From positions 1-17,018 of the forward strand of contig DJPL01000025.1 in the NCBI GenBank assembly GCA_002437415.1: a stretch of 17,018 nucleotides of DNA, read 5' to 3'. Source of the DNA: Ruminococcaceae bacterium UBA6413 (GTDB lineage: Bacteria; Bacillota; Clostridia; Oscillospirales; Ruminococcaceae). Below, piece by piece: positions 6,909 through 13,318 of the stretch. The position numbers were made by a program, and so were the translations under genes. The stretch's first letter is position 1. Each line of letters starts with the position of its first letter. The notes under the pieces are model-generated. The model worked only from the letters and a program-made list of their open reading frames with translations, ran no database searches and was not told the DNA's origin.

Positions 6909-7322
6909 ATGACTTACGAAAAGTCCTGCGGAGGAATAGTTTACAGAAAATTTCACGGCAATACCGAAATATTGCTGATAAAACACGTCAAATCAGGTTA
7001 CTGGTCTTTCCCGAAGGGACACGTTGAAAACGGCGAAACGGAAGAGGAAACCGCAAAGCGCGAAATAAAGGAAGAAACCGGAATAGACGTTTATATTGAC
7101 TCGGGGTTCAGAGAAACGGTTACATATTCGCCGCGCAAGGACGCGAAGAAAGACGTTGTATATTTTGTCGCACGCGCGAGAAATTATGATTACACGCCTC
7201 AGCTTGAAGAGATCTCGGATATCCGTTGGGTCGGGATAGGACAGGCTCATAATCTGCTTGTCTATGATAACGATAAATTGATAGTCAATAAAGCAAAGGG
7301 CTTTATTGCGCTTATGAAGTGA
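6909..7322 (+). CDS. Nudix hydrolase (MutT / Ap4A-hydrolase-like)
   Basis: The 137-aa protein is a single Nudix domain. The Nudix box occupies residues 37-59 with all conserved positions present: Gly37, Glu43, Arg51-Glu52, Glu55-Glu56 and Gly58. The N-terminal KSCGGIVYRK and WSFPKGHVENGE are typical of the bis(5'-nucleosyl)-tetraphosphatase-like group, which cleaves nucleoside diphosphates linked to other moieties using divalent metal. Exact substrate is not readable from sequence. AAGGAGGTG (6890-6898) lies 10 nt before the start. folC begins 44 nt after its stop codon with no terminator between, so the two genes are probably cotranscribed. Cytosolic; nothing unusual in length. Confidence 0.9.
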   Translation: MTYEKSCGGIVYRKFHGNTEILLIKHVKSGYWSFPKGHVENGETEEETAKREIKEETGIDVYIDSGFRETVTYSPRKDAKKDVVYFVARARNYDYTPQLEEISDIRWVGIGQAHNLLVYDNDKLIVNKAKGFIALMK

Positions 7323-7366
7323 TTGTGTTTTGAGTTAAAATAAAGAAAATGCGAAAGGAAAGCCGC

Positions 7367-8617
7367 ATGACATACGAACAGGCATTTGAATACGTTAGTT
7401 CTTTCACAAAATCGGGAGAACCGGTAAAGGATCTTATAAGGTTTGTTATCCTTATGCGCCTTCTGGGAAATCCCCATAACGAATTGAAGATAGTCCACGT
7501 TGCAGGCACAAACGGAAAGGGAAGCGTCTGCGAATATATAAGCAATGCCGTAAGAGCAGACAACAAGAGCGTGGGAAAGTTCACATCTCCCTACATCGAC
7601 TGCATTGAGGAGCGCATACAGGTAAACGGAAAATATATTTCCCGCCCCGCATTCGCTCTGCTGTGCGAGCAGGTAAAAAAGGCGGTCGAGCTTACCGGCT
7701 TTGAAGGCTTCTCCCAGTTTGAGATCCTGTGCGCTATCGCCATACTTTATTTCTATAAGGAGCAGGTATCCGTTGCCGTTATCGAAACAGGCATAGGCGG
7801 ACTGCTTGACTGCACAAATGTTGTAAACCCCGTTGTCAGCGTAATTACAACGGTAGATTATGACCATACCGATATCCTCGGTGAAACGCTCACCGATATC
7901 GCCCGCCACAAGGCAGGTATAATAAAGCCGTCAATCCCGTGCGTAGTAGCCCCGGGTCAGGAAAAAGAGGTAATGCACGTTATTGACGACAAGTGCAGAG
8001 AGTACAACTGTGAAGAGATCGTACCCGATATGTCAAGGGTTCAGATACTCCATATGGATACGACAGATGTTTTCTTCTCGTACAAGGGTATGAATTATCA
8101 CCTTGTAATGTCGGGTGAGCACCAGATAAAGAATGCGCTCTGCGCAATAGAGGCTTGCCGCATACTGAAGATCGAGTACAGCAGTGTATTCACAGGACTT
8201 GAAAAATCTGCCCTGAGAGCAAGAATGGAGTCGGTCACCGTAAACGGTACATCTTGCATTATAGACGGCTCGCATAACCCGTCCGCGATGAGAGCGGCGG
8301 CAAAGCTGCTCGAGCTCGACCGCCGCAGAATACACGCAGTAGTCGGTATGATGGCAAACAAGGACTGGCAGACGGCGCTCAGGATAATACTGCCGCGCTT
8401 TGAAGACGTTATTTTTGTTGACGGCTTTATGCCTGGCTGTGTTCCCGCCTCTCAGCTTACACGCTTTGCTATTGAGCAGGGAGTACGCTGTACCTCGTGC
8501 ACCGACCTTGACAGCGCAATATCACAGGCGCTTCTCAAAGCAGGCTCAAAGGATATGGCAATGATAACAGGCTCGTTATACCTTGCCTCCGCCGCAGAAA
8601 AAATTGTTAAAAAGTAA
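7367..8617 (+). CDS. folC: Folylpolyglutamate synthase / dihydrofolate synthase
   Basis: This Mur-ligase-family enzyme adds glutamate to folates, and in many bacteria also to dihydropteroate, using ATP. The 416-aa protein has the P-loop GTNGKGS (residues 47-53) after HVA, then FTSPYIDCIEERI, ETGIGGLLDCTNVV, TTVDYDHTDILG, ARHKAGIIK, and DGSHNPSAM in the C-terminal domain, all in standard order. I chose the ATG at 7367 rather than the in-frame ATG at 7349, because AAAGGAAA (7354-7361) lies 5 nt before 7367 and the protein then begins MTYEQAFEYV as is usual. It follows the Nudix gene in an apparent operon and ends at a terminator. Other folate genes are not in the window. Confidence 0.95.
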   Translation: MTYEQAFEYVSSFTKSGEPVKDLIRFVILMRLLGNPHNELKIVHVAGTNGKGSVCEYISNAVRADNKSVGKFTSPYIDCIEERIQVNGKYISRPAFALLCEQVKKAVELTGFEGFSQFEILCAIAILYFYKEQVSVAVIETGIGGLLDCTNVVNPVVSVITTVDYDHTDILGETLTDIARHKAGIIKPSIPCVVAPGQEKEVMHVIDDKCREYNCEEIVPDMSRVQILHMDTTDVFFSYKGMNYHLVMSGEHQIKNALCAIEACRILKIEYSSVFTGLEKSALRARMESVTVNGTSCIIDGSHNPSAMRAAAKLLELDRRRIHAVVGMMANKDWQTALRIILPRFEDVIFVDGFMPGCVPASQLTRFAIEQGVRCTSCTDLDSAISQALLKAGSKDMAMITGSLYLASAAEKIVKK

Positions 8618-8625
8618 ACACAAGC

Positions 8626-8655
8626 AAAGCCGCCCGATAAACCGAGCGGCTTTCT
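8626..8655 (+). terminator. Rho-independent terminator after folC
   Basis: AAAGCCGC (8626-8633) pairs with GCGGCTTT (8646-8653), followed by CT. It is convergent with the rnpB terminator that follows. Confidence 0.75.
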
Positions 8656-8660
8656 GTAAC

Positions 8661-8688
8661 CAAAACAAAACCGACCCTTTCGGGTCGG
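8661..8688 (-). terminator. Rho-independent terminator of rnpB
   Basis: CCGACCC (8671-8677), TTTC loop, GGGTCGG (8682-8688). Read on the minus strand the stem is followed by TTTTGTTTTGG, a good U-tract, 15 bp after the 3' end of rnpB. Confidence 0.85.
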
Positions 8689-8702
8689 CATAATATCCAT
8701 AC

Positions 8703-9042
8703 ACAACTTTACCTATAAGCCGAGTTTTGTCGTGCGCGGTCATCTATCTACGCCCTGCGTCGCCGCAGACCTCAAGCCGCCTTAAATCAGGACCGCCGAG
8801 CAGACGGTTTATCCCTGAAACCAATCGGCGTTGCACCGGATAGGGTTTACAGACGGGCGCAGTTACCTGTCCCGTGGTGAGCTCTTACCTCGCCTTTCCA
8901 CCCTTACACTGTAAAAACAATGCGGTATATTTCTGTTGCACTTGCCCTGGAGTCGCCTCCGGCTGCCGTTAACAGCTACCCTGCTCTGTGATGCTCGGAC
9001 TTTCCTCACGGTTTACACCCCGCGACCGCACAGTAAAGTTGC
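8703..9042 (-). ncRNA. rnpB: RNase P RNA, type A
   Basis: This is the catalytic RNA of the tRNA 5'-processing enzyme. On the minus strand the conserved core reads GAGGAAAGTCCGAGC near the 5' end, then CAGGGTAGCTGTTAACGGC, AAGTGCAACAGAAA, GTAAGGGTGGAAAGG, GGTAAGAGCTCACC, GTAAACCC, TAGATAGATGACCG and finally ACAAAACTCGGCTTATAG, in the usual order. The ends pair as P1: CAACTTTAC (minus strand, 9033-9041) with GTAAAGTTG (8704-8712), which sets the approximate boundaries. Length of about 340 nt fits type A RNA. A promoter lies directly upstream and a terminator directly downstream on the same strand. End positions are estimated to within a few bases. Confidence 0.95.
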
Positions 9043-9049
9043 GATAGTT

Positions 9050-9078
9050 ATTGTAGCATATTTTTTTATAAAAATCAA
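9050..9078 (-). promoter_or_regulatory. rnpB promoter
   Basis: On the minus strand TTGATT (9078-9073), 17-bp AT-rich spacer, TACAAT (9055-9050). The expected start of transcription, 7-8 bases downstream, coincides with the predicted rnpB 5' end. Confidence 0.75.
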
Positions 9079-9086
9079 GATGGTTT

Positions 9087-9105
9087 TACAAACGATAGGT
9101 TTGTA
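9087..9105. promoter_or_regulatory. Inverted repeat upstream of the rnpB promoter
   Basis: TACAAAC (9087-9093) and GTTTGTA (9099-9105) are perfect inverted arms around GATAG. The site lies 9 bp upstream of the rnpB -35 in the divergent spacer with the HdeD-like gene, and could be an operator or a simple hairpin. No convincing promoter was found for the + strand gene. Confidence 0.4.
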
Positions 9106-9153
9106 TAAAAAGTGTAATTTTCAGTAATATGAAGCAAATTTTCTATCCCTTTA

Positions 9154-9218
9154 AGAACGCTTGGTGGGCTTTGCATCGTGCAAAGCCTTTGGACGTTCTA
9201 TATCGGCATCCTTGCCGA
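9154..9218 (+). other. Two-hairpin structured element in the leader of the HdeD-like gene
   Basis: AGAACG (9154-9159) pairs with CGTTCT (9194-9199), enclosing a perfect 9-bp hairpin GGCTTTGCA-TCG-TGCAAAGCC (9167-9187). A second hairpin TCGGCA-TCCT-TGCCGA (9203-9218) follows after three bases. The same layout with different bases occurs at 15798-15861. The element ends about 20 nt before the ribosome binding site at 9240-9247, so it would be in the 5' leader of the gene. Confidence 0.65.
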
Positions 9219-9258
9219 AACCCCAAACCCCAATTACAGAAAGGAGGACAAGCCGGGT

Positions 9259-10590
9259 ATGTCCAAAAAACAGACCATAAAAAAGACATTCAACATAACA
9301 TGGCTGTTCCTCTACGGTGCAGGACTTATCGCAGTGGGTATACTTGTGCTTGTACACGGCAGAATAGTTGCAGAGCCTGCCGCCAGACTCGGCGGTATCT
9401 TCATTGCCGCCAACGGCATTCACCGCCTTATCCGCGCCCATGCAAGACAGCAGAAGCTCCCTATACTCAGCGGTATAAGCAATATCATTATCGGTCTGAT
9501 ATCGTTATTGTTCCCCGCCGCGACATTAGCTCTGCTGTCGTTTATATACTCGCTGTACGTCTTTCTCAACGCACTTGTTAAATTCATCGACTTCGGCTCA
9601 GCTGTAAAAAATGCTGTTCCCGATGCGTTCTATGACCTCTTTGCAGGAATATTCTTTACTGTGTTCGGTATAATTATGATGTTCGGTACTCTTATGGGCA
9701 GTCAGGGTATGCTGATAGTCATAGGAATATACTGCATAATCTACGGTGCGGGCGAACTGCGCCTGTTTATCCGTGAAGCTATGCCGAACAGGGCAAAGGG
9801 CGTTATCCGCCGCAAAATACGCTTATCTCTTCCGCAGGTCATAACCACCTTCATACCGCTGAAGACCCTGCGCGATTATACCGAGCGCCTTGACTCACGC
9901 GAAATTGATATCGAAAAGCTGGAGAATGAAGAACGCTTTGACAAGGGCGACGAAACGCCCGATATCCACGTCCTTATCCACGTCAGCGCCGATGGCGTAG
10001 GCTCGATAGGGCACTGCGACTTAGTGCTGAACGATACTGTAATATCCTACGGCAATTACGATAAAGCGTCCGAGCGGTTGTTCGGCGGTATCGGTGACGG
10101 CGTACTGTTCAAGGCGGATTTCGACAGATATATAAATTTCTGCGTCTATCACGATTTGCAGATGGTGTTCGATTTCGGCATAAAGCTTACCGAAAAACAG
10201 CTTGCCAAGGTCAGAAAGGGGCTGGCAAAGCTCGAACGCAACGTCACCCGTTGGAAGCCGCCGTATCAGCTGGCAAGCGAAAACAGCCCCACCGCCGATA
10301 TTGCGGATTTTGACGATTATTGCAGTTCGCTCTGGAACGGCACTCACGCGCATTTCTATAAGTTCAAAAGCGGCAGATTTAAAACGTATTTCGTTATGAG
10401 TACAAACTGTGTGTTCCTTGCGGATTACATTCTCAGCAAGGCAGGAACGGATATAGTAAAGACCGCAGGCATAATCACCCCCGGCGATTATTACGACTAT
10501 ATGCAGACTGAATACGCCCTCCCCGGCGGAATAGTCATCACTCGCGACATTTACAGTAAATATAACGTCAAAGAACAGACTGAAACTTAA
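9259..10590 (+). CDS. HdeD-like (DUF308) membrane domain fused to a putative permuted papain-like domain
   Basis: The 443-aa protein starts with a membrane domain (about 1-185): paired hydrophobic helices such as WLFLYGAGLIAVGILVLVHG and ISNIIIGLISLLFPA in the HdeD/DUF308 pattern. After a charged linker (185-240), a soluble domain (about 240-435) contains SIGHCDLVL (His252) and, much later, STNCVFLADYIL (Asn383-Cys384). A His-first, Cys-last order preceding a helix resembles circularly permuted papain-like hydrolases (YiiX or DUF4105 type); this is a tentative reading. I chose ATG 9259 because AAAGGAGG (9240-9247) lies 11 nt before it; the longer in-frame ORF from 9178 starts inside the hairpin element. 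Cellular role is unknown. No partner is evident: rnpB is divergent upstream, and the next gene has its own promoter. Confidence 0.65.
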   Translation: MSKKQTIKKTFNITWLFLYGAGLIAVGILVLVHGRIVAEPAARLGGIFIAANGIHRLIRAHARQQKLPILSGISNIIIGLISLLFPAATLALLSFIYSLYVFLNALVKFIDFGSAVKNAVPDAFYDLFAGIFFTVFGIIMMFGTLMGSQGMLIVIGIYCIIYGAGELRLFIREAMPNRAKGVIRRKIRLSLPQVITTFIPLKTLRDYTERLDSREIDIEKLENEERFDKGDETPDIHVLIHVSADGVGSIGHCDLVLNDTVISYGNYDKASERLFGGIGDGVLFKADFDRYINFCVYHDLQMVFDFGIKLTEKQLAKVRKGLAKLERNVTRWKPPYQLASENSPTADIADFDDYCSSLWNGTHAHFYKFKSGRFKTYFVMSTNCVFLADYILSKAGTDIVKTAGIITPGDYYDYMQTEYALPGGIVITRDIYSKYNVKEQTET

Positions 10591-10606
10591 GTGAAAATCC
10601 TTGAAC

Positions 10607-10634
10607 TTGACACGATAGTGTGATATACTACAAT
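10607..10634 (+). promoter_or_regulatory. Promoter of the DHHW lipoprotein cluster
   Basis: Consensus TTGACA (10607-10612), 16-bp spacer, TACAAT (10629-10634), 64 bp before the start codon at 10698. A TATACT overlaps the -10 but is too close to the -35. Confidence 0.7.
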
Positions 10635-10697
10635 AGGACAAGAATTTACATTTACGGGTAATATAAAGATAGTCACCCACACCGGAAAGGACATAAT

Positions 10698-11867
10698 ATG
10701 AAGTTCAATATCAGAATAACTGCGGCGATACTCGCCTGCACCTCAATACTCGCATCAGCCTCTGCCTGCTCATCACAGGATACAAGCTCACAGGACAGCA
10801 AGAGCGAAAGCAGTACTACACAGAGCAGTGCCGCAGAGAGCACAGACAGTTCGACCGACAGCACATCGGTAAGCGAAAGCTCCTCAGACAGCAAGGAGAG
10901 CACCGAAAGCGAGGTTTCTTCCGCAGACCCCGCAACATCATCGGAAAGCGATAAGCCTGTAGGCGTAGACGGCGTACAGACAAACGGCCAGCTTGTAGTT
11001 GACATTGACGGTCATACATGGGGCATATCTCTTTACGGCGGCGGTGACGGCGCAAATTACGCTACTTACCTCAACGAGTTCAAAGAACTGGTAGGCTCAT
11101 CGGTAAACGTATTCAATATGGTAGTGCCCACAGCAGGCGCATACTATCTCCCCGCAGGCTATGAGGACTACAACGCAAGCCACCGCGACTCTATAAACAG
11201 CATAGCAAACAAGCTTGTAAACGTGATCAATGTTGACGGCTACGCCGCACTTGAGGCACACACAAGCGAGTACATCTATACCCGCACCGACCACCACTGG
11301 GAGCCTCTCGGCGCATACTATGCGGCACAGGCTTTCTGTGATATAGCACAGACACCGGTAAAGGAGCTTTCAACCTACAAGACAGAAACAATAGACGGCT
11401 TTGTCGGTACGATGTACGCATTCACAGATTATAACGAGCGTATCAAGAACGACCCCGACACATTCACCTACTATATCCCCTCTACAGAATACACCGCGAC
11501 CTACTATACGACCGATTTCAAGGTCGACGAGCAGTTCTCTCAGTTCCACAGCATATTTGTAGATCAGCCCGCAAGCGGTGCATATTCGACATTTATGGGT
11601 GGCGATCAGAAGATAGTAAAGATCGAAACAGCCAACAAGAACGGCAGAAAGCTCTGTATATTCAAGGACAGCTACGGCAACGCAGAAGTTCCGTTCTACA
11701 TTGACTCATTTGAAGAAATATATGTCTGCGATATCCGTTACTTCGACCTTTACGCACCCGATTTTATCAAGGAAAACGGCATTACCGACGTTCTGTTCAC
11801 TATGTGCACATTCTCCGCTGTAGGCGAAAACGCAGAGGGAATAAAGAACAACCTGCTTTCAAAGTAA
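10698..11867 (+). CDS. DHHW-family lipoprotein (AlgJ/AlgX-like SGNH-type protein), copy 1
   Basis: The 389-aa product has a signal peptide with a probable lipidation site at Cys24 (SASAC), then a Ser/Thr/Glu-rich linker (25-95). The extracellular domain includes YTRTDHHWEPLGAYYAAQ with the family motif Asp198-His199-His200-Trp201. Near the C-terminus is IFKDSYGNAEVPF with Ser325. This follows the DHHW / AlgX-AlgJ pattern, where Ser plus Asp-His form an SGNH-like active site used in O-acylation of extracellular polysaccharide. All these residues are present, so it may be catalytic. AAAGGA (10686-10691) supports the start. A paralogue follows after 27 bp, likely in the same operon. With FkbH and ACP genes downstream, a role in acyl transfer to a surface polymer is inferred; the acceptor is unknown. 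Confidence 0.85.
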   Translation: MKFNIRITAAILACTSILASASACSSQDTSSQDSKSESSTTQSSAAESTDSSTDSTSVSESSSDSKESTESEVSSADPATSSESDKPVGVDGVQTNGQLVVDIDGHTWGISLYGGGDGANYATYLNEFKELVGSSVNVFNMVVPTAGAYYLPAGYEDYNASHRDSINSIANKLVNVINVDGYAALEAHTSEYIYTRTDHHWEPLGAYYAAQAFCDIAQTPVKELSTYKTETIDGFVGTMYAFTDYNERIKNDPDTFTYYIPSTEYTATYYTTDFKVDEQFSQFHSIFVDQPASGAYSTFMGGDQKIVKIETANKNGRKLCIFKDSYGNAEVPFYIDSFEEIYVCDIRYFDLYAPDFIKENGITDVLFTMCTFSAVGENAEGIKNNLLSK

Positions 11868-11894
11868 ACCGCAGTTTTCTGAAAGGAGGAGCAT

Positions 11895-13121
11895 ATGAAA
11901 AAGCTCCCGAAGATAACAGCACTTACACTGATAGTTTCAATGCTTGCCTGCGGCTGCTCCGAGATCACTCCGGACAGCGGCACAAGCAGTGAAAATACAT
12001 CTGCATATACCTTAGCTCCCGACCCGGCTTCATCTGAAGCTCCCCCGGACACCGAGAGTGAAGAAACCGAAGCACCCGACACCTCCGCTCCCCAAACATC
12101 GGCAACGGAAACATCGGAAGAAACCACTGCCGTAGCGACCGAAACTACTCCCGACAGCTCCTCAGTTGCAACATCTTCCCCCGAAAGCTCCGCACCCGCT
12201 GAAAACGGCGATATAAACAGCTACAGGGCGATAGGCGACAACGGAATATTAGTCGCAGGAATGGATAACCACTACCGCGGAATTATGTTCTACGGCGGTA
12301 CATACGGCTACTGCGACCAATACGTCACGGACGTAAAGGCATTTCAAGCGGCACTCCCCGAGGTATCGGTATATTCTATGGTGATACCGACCTCTGTCGA
12401 TTTCTACAACCCGACAGAGTATAAGGGCTACACTGAATTACAAAAGGATAAGATAGATTACATCGAAAGTGAGCTTAATGGCACAGGCATTACCAATGTC
12501 AGCGTGTATGATACCCTTTCAAAGCACACGTCCGAGGAGATATATTCAAGGACCGATCACCACTGGATGCCCCTCGGCGCATATTATGCCGCACAGGTTT
12601 TCTGCAAGACGGCAGGCGTAAAAGTCCCGGATATCAAAAACTACCGCAAGGAGACCTGCGGCGGCTATGTCGGCTCAATGTATTATTACTCGTCCGATGA
12701 GCACCTTAACAGCGACCCCGAAACCTACGCGGTCTATTATTCTCCAAACGAGGATAAGCTTAAAACCACATATTACGACCGTTATTACAGCAACGGCTAT
12801 GACAGCAATCTGTTCCTATGCAATGACGCAAGCTATTACTACTTGTCATTCCTCGGCAGTGACGACCTTATTGCCCACATAAAGACCGATGCAAAGACAG
12901 GCAGAAACCTGGTCGTTATCAAGGAAAGCTACGGCAACGGACTTATCCCGTTCTTCATCGAGAGCTTTGATAATATCTATGTGCTTGACCTGCGCTATTG
13001 CGAGGTAAACGCAATTGATTTCTGCAAAAAGGTCGACGCGACCGATCTGCTGTTTGCCAACTGTGCCTACACAGTAGCAGGCGGCAACTGCGACTACTTC
13101 TCGTATATAAGAAGTATCTAA
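11895..13121 (+). CDS. DHHW-family lipoprotein (AlgJ/AlgX-like), copy 2
   Basis: The 408-aa protein has a lipoprotein signal peptide (SMLACGC, lipidation at Cys19 or Cys21) and a long Ser/Thr/Glu/Pro-rich linker to about residue 105. The domain that follows shares the layout of the upstream gene: YSRTDHHWMPLGAYYAAQ with Asp221-His222-His223-Trp224, and VIKESYGNGLIPFF with Ser345. The residue before the serine is Glu344, whereas the first copy has Asp. Divergence between the copies is substantial outside the motifs, so they are old paralogues, perhaps with different substrates or acting as a pair. AAAGGAGG (11882-11889) lies 5 nt before the start and the gap to the previous gene is 27 bp, indicating co-transcription. 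No terminator with a U-tract was seen after the gene. Confidence 0.85.
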   Translation: MKKLPKITALTLIVSMLACGCSEITPDSGTSSENTSAYTLAPDPASSEAPPDTESEETEAPDTSAPQTSATETSEETTAVATETTPDSSSVATSSPESSAPAENGDINSYRAIGDNGILVAGMDNHYRGIMFYGGTYGYCDQYVTDVKAFQAALPEVSVYSMVIPTSVDFYNPTEYKGYTELQKDKIDYIESELNGTGITNVSVYDTLSKHTSEEIYSRTDHHWMPLGAYYAAQVFCKTAGVKVPDIKNYRKETCGGYVGSMYYYSSDEHLNSDPETYAVYYSPNEDKLKTTYYDRYYSNGYDSNLFLCNDASYYYLSFLGSDDLIAHIKTDAKTGRNLVVIKESYGNGLIPFFIESFDNIYVLDLRYCEVNAIDFCKKVDATDLLFANCAYTVAGGNCDYFSYIRSI

Positions 13122-13140
13122 AAAGTATTTTTAAATATTC

Positions 13141-13278
13141 ATTATTTCAATGACCGCAATCCCGGTTTCAGCAAATCCAAAAAGGGTCGCAGGGGCGTTA
13201 GCCCCCCGTGTTCTTCCCCCTTTCCGGGGAAAGGGGGTCAGGGGGATAGGGATATAAAAAGCACTTCAATGAAATAAT
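13141..13278. mobile_element. MITE-like palindromic insertion with 13-bp terminal inverted repeats
   Basis: ATTATTTCAATGA (13141-13153) and, as its reverse complement, TCAATGAAATAAT (13266-13278) match at 12 of 13 bases. Between them lie two hairpins: GGGGC-gtta-GCCCC (13192-13205) and CCCCCTTT-ccgggg-AAAGGGGG (13216-13237). It is about 138 bp, non-coding, and sits between the second DHHW gene and the FkbH gene. No clear target-site duplication was found. Confidence 0.5.
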
Positions 13279-13318
13279 TTATAATCTGATTAAATTTACT
13301 GAAAATAAGGACACACTT

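Noticed and set aside
7349..7366. Upstream ATG as the folC start
   Set aside because: No ribosome binding site precedes 7349, whereas AAAGGAAA lies 5 nt before the ATG at 7367 and the shorter protein fits the family N-terminus.
9129..9581. 150-codon ORF over the rnpB-HdeD spacer
   Set aside because: It runs through the hairpin element and out of frame over the HdeD-like gene; its composition is not protein-like.
10021..10680. 219-codon minus-strand ORF
   Set aside because: Antisense shadow of the 3' half of the HdeD-like gene, with no start signal or recognisable domain.
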